64,000 bases of DNA from Acidithiobacillus sp. YTS05 (GTDB lineage: Bacteria; Pseudomonadota; Gammaproteobacteria; Acidithiobacillales; Acidithiobacillaceae). Location of the stretch: assembly GCF_024396695.1 (NCBI RefSeq), contig NZ_CP094359.1, positions 124,001 to 188,000 of the forward strand, given 5' to 3'. Under the pieces are notes generated by a model, which saw only the letters and a list, made by a program, of their open reading frames with translations, did no database searches and was not told where the DNA came from. The position numbers were made by a program, and so were the translations under genes. Positions 8,139 to 17,439 of the stretch are shown in pieces. Within the stretch, counting starts at the first letter, position 1. The number at the start of each line of letters is the position of its first letter.

Positions 8139-8516
8139 CTATTGGGGCGTGTGTAAAGCCTGGAGATGCAGGATTTTGAGCATGCGCAGCACCAAGGGAT
8201 AAAGCAATATTGCCGATACCGCAAGATACACAATGCCAGAATATAGTGCGAATGCGCTGGCAAAGAGCTTTGCCGCACCGCCGTGGAGCGATGAAACGGG
8301 CCCCATACCGCTCAATATCATGCTGGCATTCAGCAGGCTGTTGAGCCAGTCCAGTTTGCAAAAGATGTGATATCCAGCGATTCCCATACCGAGAGAGAGA
8401 ATCAGGAAGGTTATTCCGGCCAGAGTATATCTGGCCTGGTGCCACAAAAACTCGGTATAGGTGCGCAGTACGATGGGATCATGGATAGGTTTGCTGCCGG
8501 ACGGTTGGGTTTTCAA
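8139..8516 (-). CDS. Conserved small membrane protein, function unknown
   Basis: A 125-residue protein with two hydrophobic segments (about 33-52 and 88-112) around a loop holding LLNASMILSGMGPV. I recall similar uncharacterised inner-membrane proteins with this loop, sometimes annotated as ion-channel-like, but the match is from memory. The start is a TTG at 8516 preceded by an almost perfect AGGAGGTGATC ribosome site, which decides it. It is transcribed away from the SIMPL-domain gene; the 190-base gap 8517-8707 would hold both promoters. Confidence 0.7.
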   Translation of the reverse strand: MKTQPSGSKPIHDPIVLRTYTEFLWHQARYTLAGITFLILSLGMGIAGYHIFCKLDWLNSLLNASMILSGMGPVSSLHGGAAKLFASAFALYSGIVYLAVSAILLYPLVLRMLKILHLQALHTPQ

Positions 8517-8707
8517 TGGATCACCTCCTCTGCTAAGGGAATAGGAAATATGCCGAGCTCTGAAAAATCATGGAACATTTCCACTCCTCGTACAATTATC
8601 CTTTCTACCTTGAAGAGTCGACCCCTTTCCCTGAGCGGCCGCCCCCCAAGAGCAATAGGCTATGACATGAACTATACTGCCTCGGAAACTAGGCCATGGA
8701 GAAAACC

Positions 8708-9376
8708 ATGAAAAAACTGCGTAGCAGTTTGGCGGTGCTGGCCTGCTGTATCGCTCCGACCGCCTCGGCAGATACTCAGAATTCCCTGCCACAGGTGGAA
8801 TTGCGGCTTGCGCAGAAATATACGGTCCCCAACAGTGAACTGGTGGCGCAACTCCAGGCCACTGCGGAAAAACCGCAGGCGAGCAGTGCCGCCAGTGTGG
8901 TAAACGAAGATCTGCGCTGGGCAGAACAGCAACTGGCTGCCTATCCGCAGATCCGCTGGCAGCTTGCAGGGTACAGCAGTAACCGCCAGAGCGACAAAGA
9001 CTGGCAGGTGGCAGGGGATCTGTCGCTACGCGCCGACCCCAAAGTGCTGCTGCCGGTTCTGGCCACGCTGCAGTCCCGTCTGCAGTTGCGCTCTCTGCAT
9101 TCAGAGGCCGCGGCTTCGGCCATTGCCACCGCACAGCGGCAGGCCAGCACTACGGTGTTGCATCGCTTTGTAGAGGACGCCCGCAATGCCTGCACGGCCT
9201 TGGGCCTGTCTTGGTCTGGGGTGGAGCGGGTGAGTATCCAGAGTGGCGTGCCTGTGCAGCCCATTGCCCCAGTCTTCTTGGCAGCGGAGCGAGCCGTGCC
9301 GGCACCCGTGGCGATGGGGCACAGCGAGAGCCATGGTCAAATCGATTTAATGGGGACGGCATTTTGCAAAAAATAG
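8708..9376 (+). CDS. Periplasmic SIMPL (DUF541, YggE-like) domain protein
   Basis: A 222-residue exported protein. The signal peptide MKKLRSSLAVLACCIAPTA ends near residue 22. The body (about 60-180) has the SIMPL/DUF541 layout: a beta strand WQVAGDLSLRA, a helix LATLQSRL, then SAIATAQRQA and RNACTALGLSW. Family members are periplasmic or surface proteins linked to oxidative stress or signalling, with poorly defined function. The ATG at 8708 follows GGAGA; the upstream in-frame ATG at 8696 would add four residues before the signal peptide. Two cysteines remain in the mature chain. Confidence 0.75.
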   Translation: MKKLRSSLAVLACCIAPTASADTQNSLPQVELRLAQKYTVPNSELVAQLQATAEKPQASSAASVVNEDLRWAEQQLAAYPQIRWQLAGYSSNRQSDKDWQVAGDLSLRADPKVLLPVLATLQSRLQLRSLHSEAAASAIATAQRQASTTVLHRFVEDARNACTALGLSWSGVERVSIQSGVPVQPIAPVFLAAERAVPAPVAMGHSESHGQIDLMGTAFCKK

Positions 9377-9396
9377 TCTAGTATACGAGACTGAGA

Positions 9397-11295
9397 ATGT
9401 CGCAGGACGAGCTGGGGAAAACAGTGGCAACGAGGAATATTGATTGGCTATCCCAGTATCGTCAGGGTGGCAAGCTTCCTTCACCGAAAGGGGTGTACCT
9501 GGAAGCGTTGCGATTGCTGGAACAAGAGGAAGTCGACAATCGCGAACTAGTGCGGGTGCTGCAATCCGATCCAGCGACAAACGCGCGGCTGCTACAGCTC
9601 GCCAATGTCTCCATTCGCACGCGCTCACGTCCCATAGTGGCGGTTTCGGACGCAATTCTGGTGCTCGGGCAGGCGCAAATCAAACGTCTCATCTTGGCCT
9701 TGGCGCTCATTCAGTCGACCACTCCGCGGGTGAGCGGATTCGATTACGCCAAATTTTGGACCGTTTCACTGCTGTCGGCGCTCGCCGTACAAGCACTGTC
9801 TGAGCAACTTGGTCAGGTCAATGCAGACGAAATATTTGTTGTGGCGCTCTTAGCCAATGTGGGCGAACTGGCCCTGGTAAGTCTGTTTTCCGAGAGTTAT
9901 GTAGAATTGCGTGGCACGGTGCCACCATCCGAAGGTAACGCGCTGCTGCAAATGGAACGTCAGCAGTATGGCATTGATCATGACGAATTATCTTCCCTGC
10001 TGGTAGAAGAGTGGGGATTGCCGATGGTTTTCGTGGAGGCCATATTTCATCAGGCACAGCCGGAGGAGTTGAGCTCCTTTCCAGACGCGGGTCGATCGCT
10101 GTTTCTGGCGCGGTTGCTTCGTTTTGGGCTGGGCATGGCGGAATTCTGCCTGCGTGATAATCCGCGCCGATCCGCCAGCGCAGCGCAAATGGCCGAGGAG
10201 ATGATCAAGCTTGGTTTGGACACCGTGCGCGTCCGCGAACAAGTCTCCCGCCTCCTTTTGGCCTGGCCGCAATGGCAGGGCCTATTGCAAGAAGCGGCGC
10301 CGTTGCTTGCAGAGCCGCTGGACTGGGAACTCCTGATGGATCGAGAGCGAACTCCAGCGAGCGACTCCTCCCCATTGCGGGTCGCGTGTCTGGCGATGGA
10401 CAACGACGTGACCGACGAGTGCATGGAAGTATTTTCGCGTCTGGGACTTTCGCCATTGATGGCAGAGGTCAGTGATACTGCGAGTCTGGATTTGCTGGTC
10501 GTCGCCTACCAGCAAAATGCCAGGGAGTGGATCACGACCAATTTACGCGGCCTGGACCCGGTCCTCGGGCCGTACATCTTGCTCGTTGGCGATACGCTGG
10601 ACGCACAAAGTGAAAGTGAGCTGTTTCGCCTCGGAATTGATGCCTACGAACCCAGGTCTTCGTTCCCCGAAAATCTGCGAAAACACTTGCAGTTGGCCCA
10701 GCGTCGCCTAGAGGCAAGACAAAAGTATCTGCATCGACAGGAGCGCATGCGCAAATTCACCGGATCTTTGGCGGATGTTAATCGGGATCTGCGACAAGCG
10801 GCGCTTACCGATCCGCTGACCCACCTACGCAATCGCCGGTACGCCGACGAGAGGCTGGCACAAGAGTGGTCGATAGCAGAACGCCACGATAAACATCTTG
10901 CTCTGATGCTCTTGGATCTGGATAACTTCAAACTGATCAACGATACCCACGGCCACGACGTGGGTGACGAAGTGTTGCAGAGGGTGTCGAGTATTCTCGA
11001 CGCCTTTGCCCGCCACCAGGATATTCCCTGCCGCGTGGGGGGCGATGAGTTTCTGATCATTTGTCCAGACACGGACGCGCAAGGTGTCCAGGTGTTGGCA
11101 CGGCGCATTTGCTCGCAACTGGCTGCGGCAGATACCTGGACTGACCTGCAACCAGATGTCTCGGTCAGTATCGGGGCGGCAAGCCGGGATGCACGGATGG
11201 CTTCTGCAAAGGATCTGCTGCAAGCAGCCGACCACGCGCTCTTCGAGGCCAAACGGCTCGGGCGCAATCAAGCGGTTCTTTTTGCTCGCTCCTGA
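9397..11295 (+). CDS. HDOD-GGDEF protein, probable diguanylate cyclase
   Basis: This 632-residue cytoplasmic signalling protein has an N-terminal HDOD domain (about 25-230), a middle segment (about 330-440) that resembles a degenerate receiver domain (YILLVGDTLDAQ, then FRLGIDAYEP), a short helix, and a C-terminal GGDEF domain (about 465-630). The active-site GGDEF (near 548) is intact, and an RxxD inhibitory site (RHQD) lies five residues before it, so product inhibition by cyclic di-GMP is likely. The DxLTxLxNRR entry motif is present. No EAL domain is seen. The start ATG has only a weak ribosome site. Confidence 0.9.
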   Translation: MSQDELGKTVATRNIDWLSQYRQGGKLPSPKGVYLEALRLLEQEEVDNRELVRVLQSDPATNARLLQLANVSIRTRSRPIVAVSDAILVLGQAQIKRLILALALIQSTTPRVSGFDYAKFWTVSLLSALAVQALSEQLGQVNADEIFVVALLANVGELALVSLFSESYVELRGTVPPSEGNALLQMERQQYGIDHDELSSLLVEEWGLPMVFVEAIFHQAQPEELSSFPDAGRSLFLARLLRFGLGMAEFCLRDNPRRSASAAQMAEEMIKLGLDTVRVREQVSRLLLAWPQWQGLLQEAAPLLAEPLDWELLMDRERTPASDSSPLRVACLAMDNDVTDECMEVFSRLGLSPLMAEVSDTASLDLLVVAYQQNAREWITTNLRGLDPVLGPYILLVGDTLDAQSESELFRLGIDAYEPRSSFPENLRKHLQLAQRRLEARQKYLHRQERMRKFTGSLADVNRDLRQAALTDPLTHLRNRRYADERLAQEWSIAERHDKHLALMLLDLDNFKLINDTHGHDVGDEVLQRVSSILDAFARHQDIPCRVGGDEFLIICPDTDAQGVQVLARRICSQLAAADTWTDLQPDVSVSIGAASRDARMASAKDLLQAADHALFEAKRLGRNQAVLFARS

Positions 11296-11298
11296 GTG

Positions 11299-12258
11299 TC
11301 AATCATTCCGCGGCTGAAAACGACTTTCTGTCGCGAGCTTTTCCCATAGCTCCTTCTCCGCTGCACTGACTTCTTTGGGGACAACGATCTGGAGAACCGC
11401 GTAGAGGTCGCCGGCCTTGCCGCCCTTGCTCTCTGGCAATCCCTTGCCCCCGAGTCGCAATTTCTGTCCGCTACTGCTGCTGGCCGGGACCTTCACCCGA
11501 AGCTGCCCATCCAGGGTAGGTACCGATACTGAGGCACCCAGTACCGCCTCCCACGGACTAATAGGCAGGTCGAGGTACAAATCCTTTCCCTCGGCACGAA
11601 ATTGCGGATGTGCTGCGTAGCGCACCCGCAGGTAGAGATCGCCATTGGGACCGCCCCCCTGGCCGGACTGTCCCTGCCCGGCTATCCGCAGGCGCTGGCC
11701 CTCAGCGATGCCCGCGGGAATCTTGACGCTGAGCTGGCGGCGTTCGCGGTGCATGCGTCCGTCCGGGCCGAGTACGGGCACTTCCAGAGAAATCTCTCGC
11801 TTTGCCCCATGGAAGACGTCCTCCAGGGGAATCTGGATCTCCGCTTCGCTGTCTTCCCCGCGCATACGAAAGGGTGCACCACCGCGTGAGCTGCGGCGCC
11901 CCTGCTGGGTAAAGAGCTCCTCGAAGAAGTCGCTGAAGCCGCCCATATTGGGATTCGCACCGCCGCCAAAGCCGCCGGCAAAATGTTCCCAGCCGGGCGG
12001 CGGACGAAAATCCTGCCCCGCTTGCCAATTGCTGCCGAGCTGATCATAGGCGCGGCGCTTTTCCGGATCTTTCAGTACCTCGTAGGCCTCTTGCAGGTCC
12101 TTGAAGCGGTCCTCGGCATTGGCCTCCTTACTCACGTCCGGGTGATATTTGCGCGCCATCTTTCGATACGCGGATTTGATCGCGTCCGCGTCGGCGTCAC
12201 GCGCTACCCCCAGGATCTGGTAGTAGTCTTTGTATTCCAAGGGAACCCCCCGTATCAT
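11299..12258 (-). CDS. cbpA: CbpA-type J-domain protein (curved DNA-binding protein)
   Basis: Class II DnaJ-like co-chaperone of 319 residues. The J domain (about 8-75) has YYQILGV and the HPD triad (KYHPDVSKEA), followed by a G/F-rich linker (about 85-120) and two beta-sandwich C-terminal domains; the DnaJ zinc finger is absent. CbpA works with DnaK and binds DNA. The ATG at 12258 is used, but a TTG at 12240 (giving EYKDYY directly, the usual CbpA start) lies after a G-rich run and is at least as plausible. No cbpM is next to it. It is divergent from the helicase gene. Confidence 0.88.
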   Translation of the reverse strand: MIRGVPLEYKDYYQILGVARDADADAIKSAYRKMARKYHPDVSKEANAEDRFKDLQEAYEVLKDPEKRRAYDQLGSNWQAGQDFRPPPGWEHFAGGFGGGANPNMGGFSDFFEELFTQQGRRSSRGGAPFRMRGEDSEAEIQIPLEDVFHGAKREISLEVPVLGPDGRMHRERRQLSVKIPAGIAEGQRLRIAGQGQSGQGGGPNGDLYLRVRYAAHPQFRAEGKDLYLDLPISPWEAVLGASVSVPTLDGQLRVKVPASSSSGQKLRLGGKGLPESKGGKAGDLYAVLQIVVPKEVSAAEKELWEKLATESRFQPRND

Positions 12259-12340
12259 GCCGCGATGGCATCTGATGAACCTGATGCGACTGTGGGGGCG
12301 CAGAGGTGTTTTTTCAAGTCACCGGCACGGTAAGGCAGGT

Positions 12341-14467
12341 ATGGAACTAAACGAGCGGCAGCGGGAGGCAGTGCTGCTGGCACCGGGGCCGGCACTGGTT
12401 CTGGCGGGCGCGGGTTCCGGGAAAACGCGCGTGCTCACCAGCCGTATCGCCCATTTGCTGGAAGACGGCCTCTATCCAGGACAGATCCTCGCGGTGACCT
12501 TCACCAACAAGGCGGCGCGGGCCATGCGCGAGCGTCTCGCGGCCATGCTCGACATGGATCTGCGTGGCTTGTGGATGGGAACCTTTCATGGCATTGCGCA
12601 TCGCCTGCTGCGGATGCACCACGAGCTGGTCGATCTGCCCGAGCAGTTTGTCGTCCTCGACGCGGACGATAGCCAGCGTCTGGTGCGGCGTGCCGTGCGG
12701 GAGCTGCAGCTGGACGATAAACACTGGCCGGCGCGGCAGGTCGCCGGGCGCATCAGTCGCTGGAAGGACAGCGGCCTCGGGCCGCAGGAGCTCGCTGGCG
12801 AGCGTTCGGTGCCGCCGCAGCTATTGGAGATCTATCAGCGCTACGAGTTGCTGCGCGAGCGCGCTGGAGCCTTGGATTTTGCCGACCTGCTGCTCTATGC
12901 CCTGCGCCTGTGGAACGATGCTCCCCTTCTTGCCCAGTATCAGGAGCGGTTTCAGCAGGTTCTGGTGGATGAGTTCCAGGACACCAATGCCGTGCAATAT
13001 CAATGGCTGCGGCGGCTGGCGGAGGGGCATCAGAATCTCTTCGTGGTTGGCGATGATGACCAGTCGATCTATGCCTGGCGTGGTGCCGAAGTCGAAAACC
13101 TCTTTCGCTTTCAGCGCGATTTTCCCGGTGCCCGGCTGATCCGCCTGGAACAGAACTACCGTTCTACAGCGCCCATTCTGGCAGCGGCCAATGCCGTCAT
13201 CGCGCAGAATCACGACCGCCTCGGCAAGACCCTGTGGACGGAACGCAGCGAGGGCGCCCCGGTGCAGCTCTATCGCGCCTACAACGAAGAAGATGAGGCC
13301 CGTTTTGTGGTCGGTCGCATCGAGCAGTGGGTGGCGGCGGGCGGCAAGCGCGAGGACTGTGCCATCCTCTATCGCTCCAATGCCCAGTCGCGACCCTTTG
13401 AAGAACATCTCCTGCGTGCCGGCGTGCCTTATCGGGTCTATGGTGGCCTGCGCTTTTTCGAGCGTGCCGAGGTCAAGGACGTCCTCGCCTATCTGCGTCT
13501 GGTCCTGCAGCGCCACGACGACGCCGCCTTCGAGCGGGTGGTCAATGTGCCGGCGCGCGGTATTGGCGCTGTCACCCTCGAACGCCTGCGCAGTCTTGCC
13601 CGCGAGCGCGGCATTTCGCTCTGGCAGGCCGCCGGAGAGATGGCGCAGCCCAAGCTCAATGCCTTTCTCACCCTCATCGATCGCCTGGCAGAAGCCTGCA
13701 CCCACCAGGAGCTAGATGAGCAGGTGCGTCTGGTCCTGGAGCAGGTTCCCCTGCGCGATTGGCATGCGCGGGATGGCGATCGTGGCGAAGGACGTTTGGA
13801 AAACCTGGAAGAGCTGATCAATGCAGCGCGCAGTTTTGCCCTGCAGGATGGCTCCGAGGGCCTGCGTGAACTGAGTCCCGTACCCGGCGATATACTCAGC
13901 GAATTTCTCACCCATGCTGCCCTCGAGGCGGGGGAAGGCGGGGCCGAGGCTTGGGAAGATGCGGTGCAGTTAATGAGCCTGCACAGTGCCAAGGGGCTGG
14001 AATTTGCCCAGGTCTTTCTCGTTGGGCTGGAGGAAGGGCTCTTTCCGCATCAACGTAGCTTGGAAGACCCTGCCGGTCTGGCCGAGGAACGGCGCCTCTG
14101 CTATGTGGGCATGACCCGCGCCATGCAGCAGCTCGTTCTCTGTCACGCCGAGAGCCGGCGGCTGCATGGCGCGGAGCGTTTGGCCTTGGCGTCGCGCTTC
14201 TTGCGCGAGCTACCGGCAGAGGAAATCGAAGAGCTGCGCCCGCGCGCGCGCATCAGCCGACCGCTGGCGCCTGCTCTATCGGCTTCGAGCGGTGGGCGCA
14301 GCGATTGCCCCTACCCGTTGGGTGGGCGCATCCGTCACCCGGTTTTTGGTGAGGGGACGGTACTGGATTATGAGGGCGGTGGACGCCAGGGACGGGTACA
14401 GATTCAGTTCAGCTCCGGCAGCAAATGGCTGGCCCTGGGCATCGTGAGTCTGGAAAGACTATCCTGA
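12341..14467 (+). CDS. uvrD: UvrD/Rep-type superfamily 1 DNA helicase
   Basis: A 708-residue 3'-5' helicase acting in nucleotide-excision and mismatch repair or replication restart. Walker A is LAGAGSGKTRVLTSRIAHL near residue 25, motif Ia AVTFTNKAARAMRERL, motif II VDEFQDTN near 210, motif III GDDDQSIYAWRGA, motif IV LEQNYRS, motif V near 550 (LMSLHSAKGLEF) and motif VI YVGMTRA. The C-terminal tail (HPVFGEGTVLDYEGGG) is the UvrD/PcrA RNA-polymerase-binding-like fold, which favours UvrD over Rep. The ATG at 12341 precedes the helicase fold directly; longer frames overlap cbpA. Confidence 0.93.
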   Translation: MELNERQREAVLLAPGPALVLAGAGSGKTRVLTSRIAHLLEDGLYPGQILAVTFTNKAARAMRERLAAMLDMDLRGLWMGTFHGIAHRLLRMHHELVDLPEQFVVLDADDSQRLVRRAVRELQLDDKHWPARQVAGRISRWKDSGLGPQELAGERSVPPQLLEIYQRYELLRERAGALDFADLLLYALRLWNDAPLLAQYQERFQQVLVDEFQDTNAVQYQWLRRLAEGHQNLFVVGDDDQSIYAWRGAEVENLFRFQRDFPGARLIRLEQNYRSTAPILAAANAVIAQNHDRLGKTLWTERSEGAPVQLYRAYNEEDEARFVVGRIEQWVAAGGKREDCAILYRSNAQSRPFEEHLLRAGVPYRVYGGLRFFERAEVKDVLAYLRLVLQRHDDAAFERVVNVPARGIGAVTLERLRSLARERGISLWQAAGEMAQPKLNAFLTLIDRLAEACTHQELDEQVRLVLEQVPLRDWHARDGDRGEGRLENLEELINAARSFALQDGSEGLRELSPVPGDILSEFLTHAALEAGEGGAEAWEDAVQLMSLHSAKGLEFAQVFLVGLEEGLFPHQRSLEDPAGLAEERRLCYVGMTRAMQQLVLCHAESRRLHGAERLALASRFLRELPAEEIEELRPRARISRPLAPALSASSGGRSDCPYPLGGRIRHPVFGEGTVLDYEGGGRQGRVQIQFSSGSKWLALGIVSLERLS

Positions 14468-14488
14468 AGAGAAGCACGGGGGGTGTAG

Positions 14489-14854
14489 ATGATGAGCACG
14501 GACGCAAACAGCAAGGCATCGTGGATGGCGGTGATCATCGTGATTCTCGCCATCATCGTCTTGGTGGGATTTTTCTTTCTGTGGCTGCATCCGGCGGGTC
14601 CTGCGCCGGTTGCCAAAACCGCCAGTTCGGCGACGGCGCTGCAGTCGGTAAGCCCTACCGGTAGCGTGGTTTCGGTGCCGGATTTTGTCGTCGCTCCCGG
14701 CATCTCCCAGCAGGGTACCATCGAGGGAGCGATTGAAGGCCGCTGTGGCAACATTGCCTGGCAAAAACTCGACCCCAAGGAGCTGCAGGAGTTGCGCAAA
14801 CTCTGTCCGCGGCAGGCAGCCTCAGCGCAAGGGCAGGGTGAAGCGCACCCGTAA
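14489..14854 (+). CDS. Small single-pass membrane protein, function unknown
   Basis: A 121-residue protein with one N-terminal membrane segment (about 12-33, MAVIIVILAIIVLVGFFFLW) and a Ser/Thr/Ala-rich periplasmic tail. The tail holds two cysteines (GRCGNIAW and KLCPRQ) that could pair. No family is recognised. GGGGGG lies just before the start. It follows uvrD by 21 bases and its last 33 bases overlap the end of the convergent histidine kinase gene. Confidence 0.6.
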   Translation: MMSTDANSKASWMAVIIVILAIIVLVGFFFLWLHPAGPAPVAKTASSATALQSVSPTGSVVSVPDFVVAPGISQQGTIEGAIEGRCGNIAWQKLDPKELQELRKLCPRQAASAQGQGEAHP

Positions 14855-16087
14855 GCCGCCTTCGGGGGCGTTGCGGAACTCGATGCGGCCCCCGAGACGT
14901 TGCAGGATACGCTGCACGATGGCAATGCCCAGTCCGGTGCCGCCGCCCCGCCCGGCCAGTGCGAAAGGCTTGCCAAGCTGAGCCAGTTTTTCCGCCGAGA
15001 TGCCGTTGCCATGATCGCGGACCTCGATACTCGCGGAACCGGCCTCTTGAGCGACGCGGATCTCGATAGGGGGCCGCCCGTGGCGGCGGGCATTTTCCAC
15101 CAGGTTCTGCAGGACGCGGCGCAGCGCCACCGGAGTGATAGAGAGATAGAGGCTTTCGCATTCCGGCTTCTGCAGAAGCACATCGTCACCCTGCGATTCG
15201 ACAAAATGGCGCAGGAAAGCGATCAGATCGATCTCTTCGGCCAATTCTTCGCGTCCACTGCGGGCGTAATCGAGAAACTGATGCAGGATTTCGTCCATTT
15301 CCCACAGATTGTCGACCAGATCTTTCTGCAGATCTGCCGCCTCCTTGGGGAGAAACTCGGCGAGCATGCGCATCCGCGTCAAGGGCGTGCGCAGGTCGTG
15401 AGAAACGCCGAGCAGGACCATCTCCCGTTCTTCCGCCAGTTCATGGCGTTCGCGCAGGGCACTGTTCAGTTCGCCCGCCAGATGCTTGATATCTTCCGGT
15501 CCCTCTACCGGCAATACCACCGGCCCCTCGCGACCACGACTGGCGTTGAGACCTTGCACCAGGCGGCGCAACGGACCGGTAATCTGATGCACGATGAGGT
15601 AGGCCCCCAGCAACGACAGCAGGAGGATGGCGCTGAGCTTGAACCACTGTGGTGACGGCCCCGGTGGTGGTTTGGGAATGGGCATGGCAACGGCGACATG
15701 GCTGTGGGGGTCGGGATCGATCCACAGCAGATGATGCTTATTGTCGACCTGTACCTGGGCATCGGGCCAACCCATTCCGCTCAACAGACGCGCAGCATTA
15801 CGCAGGATTGGGTTGCGGGGCGGATGGCCCTCCATTTCGTCGATAGGAAAAAAGGCGATGCCGATCTTGGCCAAGCGCGGGGCCAGCCATTCCGCCTCGC
15901 CGACATCCAGGGCGCTGCTGAGGGTCAGGATCTGCGCCCAATTTTGTGCCAAGTGACGCGCCTGGGGGTTGCCCAGATAGATGGTGAAATACCAGTAGAC
16001 CGCAAACTGACTGGCTAGCAGCAGTGCGCCTATCAGCAAAAAGATCCGTCCAAAGAGGGTATCGGACCAGAGACGCCAGAATTTCAC
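14822..16087 (-). CDS. EnvZ-type membrane sensor histidine kinase
   Basis: A 421-residue two-component kinase. Membrane segments lie near 12-34 and 150-168, with a periplasmic sensor of about 115 residues between them, then a HAMP domain (about 170-222). The phosphorylated histidine is His230 in GVSHDLRTPLTRMRM; the ATP-binding domain has the N box LQNLVENARRHG and the G boxes DHGNGIS and GGGTGLGIAIV. The order and spacing match EnvZ. Its ATG overlaps the stop of the upstream regulator gene by four bases (ATGA), so the two are co-translated. The adjacent Spy-like gene suggests the signal is envelope stress. Confidence 0.9.
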   Translation of the reverse strand: MKFWRLWSDTLFGRIFLLIGALLLASQFAVYWYFTIYLGNPQARHLAQNWAQILTLSSALDVGEAEWLAPRLAKIGIAFFPIDEMEGHPPRNPILRNAARLLSGMGWPDAQVQVDNKHHLLWIDPDPHSHVAVAMPIPKPPPGPSPQWFKLSAILLLSLLGAYLIVHQITGPLRRLVQGLNASRGREGPVVLPVEGPEDIKHLAGELNSALRERHELAEEREMVLLGVSHDLRTPLTRMRMLAEFLPKEAADLQKDLVDNLWEMDEILHQFLDYARSGREELAEEIDLIAFLRHFVESQGDDVLLQKPECESLYLSITPVALRRVLQNLVENARRHGRPPIEIRVAQEAGSASIEVRDHGNGISAEKLAQLGKPFALAGRGGGTGLGIAIVQRILQRLGGRIEFRNAPEGGLRVRFTLPLR

Positions 16088-16824
16088 GCGGGTTTGTCCG
16101 GGCTCCCCGCGTCGGGAACAAAGACATAGCCACGCCCCCAGACCGTCTGCAGATAGCGGGGTTTGCTCGAGTCATCTTCGATCAGCCGGCGCAGGCGGGA
16201 GACAAAGACATCGATGCCGCGAGGGCCTGGGATGTCCTCACTATGGCCATGGATCATGCCGAGGAGTTTGTCCCGCGACAGGGTTTGCCAAGGATGCTCG
16301 GCGAGGGCGCGAAGCAGGGCAAACTCGGTTTCGGTGATGGTGATTTCCTGTTTGCCCCGGTACAGGCGGCGATAATCGAGAGCGAGATGAAACGGACCAA
16401 AATCGATGGCGCCGGGGCTGGGCTCGACCGTGCCGCTGTCCTGACTGCGGCGCAGCACCGCGCCGATCCGCGCCAGCAATTCTGCCGGCTCAAAGGGCTT
16501 GGCGACGTAGTCATCGGCGCCGATGGACAGGCCCTGGATGCGATCATCGAGATCGCCCCGAGCGGTGAGCATGATGATTGGTAAGATAGATTCCTGCTGA
16601 CGTAAACGCTCACAAATCTGGAAGCCGTCCTCGCCGGGCATCATCACATCGAGGAGCAGGAGATCGTAGCGCTCCCGCTCCAGCAAACGGTCCATCTGCG
16701 CCGCCGAAGCGGCGCCATGTACCGTGTAGCCCTGCGACTCCAGGTATCGCGTCAGAATGGCGCGCAGCTTGGCGTCGTCATCCACCAACAAGATGCGGGC
16801 ATTGCTACTCACGGTTTGTGCCAT
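16084..16824 (-). CDS. OmpR-type response regulator
   Basis: A 246-residue regulator: receiver domain 1-125 with acidic DDD near 15, phosphoacceptor Asp59 (LLLDVMMPG), Thr and Lys in MLTARG and AKPFEP; winged-helix DNA-binding domain from about 145. The ATG at 16824 is used. A GTG at 16812 overlaps the TGA of the upstream spy-like gene (GTGA) with GGAGG twelve bases before it, and is a serious alternative; a frame from 16881 is less likely. It pairs with the downstream kinase and probably controls this operon and perhaps the divergent efflux operon. Confidence 0.9.
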   Translation of the reverse strand: MAQTVSSNARILLVDDDAKLRAILTRYLESQGYTVHGAASAAQMDRLLERERYDLLLLDVMMPGEDGFQICERLRQQESILPIIMLTARGDLDDRIQGLSIGADDYVAKPFEPAELLARIGAVLRRSQDSGTVEPSPGAIDFGPFHLALDYRRLYRGKQEITITETEFALLRALAEHPWQTLSRDKLLGMIHGHSEDIPGPRGIDVFVSRLRRLIEDDSSKPRYLQTVWGRGYVFVPDAGSPDKPA

Positions 16825-17321
16825 CCTCCCCACTTTGGACCTTTTTCCATCTTCGCATAGATTGCCGTTACTTTCTGCCATTGTTCCGCGTTCAGCAACT
16901 TATGGACAAAGTCGACCTGGGCGATGCCGCGTTGCAGCATGGCCTGATGATCGGCCAGTACGGCGTCTTCCAGTGGCTTCAGGGCGCTGCCTGTCTCACC
17001 GCGCAGGAGAGCGGTCTGCAGTGCGTGGTTATGACTCTCCATGGTTTGCCGTTTCGTTTCCCACTGCGCCTTCTGGTCCTTGCGCCAGGTCTCCAATTGC
17101 GATTCCTGCTGCGGGGTGAGTTTGAGTTCGATGGCGTGACGCCAGACGATGGGCATGAGCATGGGGACTGGGGCATTTTTCATCCACTCGGCGCGAGGGC
17201 CCCCGTGCATCGGGCGCTGCATGGGTGCATGGTCTGGCGGTGGCATGTCTGCCGCCATGCTGGCCATCGGGGCCAACGCCAAAGCCGACAGGGTGAAAAG
17301 GGAAAATAGTGTCTTGCGCAT
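16809..17321 (-). CDS. Spy/CpxP-like periplasmic protein
   Basis: A 170-residue exported protein: signal peptide ends near residue 23 (MASMAADM), then a His/Met/Pro-rich stretch (about 26-50) and an alpha-helical body with ELKLTPQQESQLETW, the LTxxQ motif of the Spy/CpxP family. Such proteins are periplasmic chaperones or brakes on CpxA and may bind metals; the Met/His-rich part suggests metal contact. It is first in an operon with the OmpR- and EnvZ-type genes and so resembles cpxP-cpxRA in logic. Confidence 0.78.
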   Translation of the reverse strand: MRKTLFSLFTLSALALAPMASMAADMPPPDHAPMQRPMHGGPRAEWMKNAPVPMLMPIVWRHAIELKLTPQQESQLETWRKDQKAQWETKRQTMESHNHALQTALLRGETGSALKPLEDAVLADHQAMLQRGIAQVDFVHKLLNAEQWQKVTAIYAKMEKGPKWGGWHKP

Positions 17322-17404
17322 AATCGGGTACCTCCGAAAAACGAGCTCTATCGCTCGGTGAACAGCCTACGCGCGCAGCCGCTTTCGAAGCCAGTGAAAA
17401 ATTC

Positions 17405-17439
17405 TTACAAAAATCAACGTACATCGTTACAGACGTACA
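17405..17439. promoter_or_regulatory. Possible regulator-binding repeats between spy-like and tolC-like operons
   Basis: ACGTACA occurs at 17417-17423 and again at 17433-17439 (16 bases apart), interleaved with TTACA at 17405 and 17427 (22 bases apart, two helical turns). Tandem half-sites of this kind are usual for OmpR-family regulators. The 195-base gap separates two divergent envelope operons. The assignment is inference only. Confidence 0.3.
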
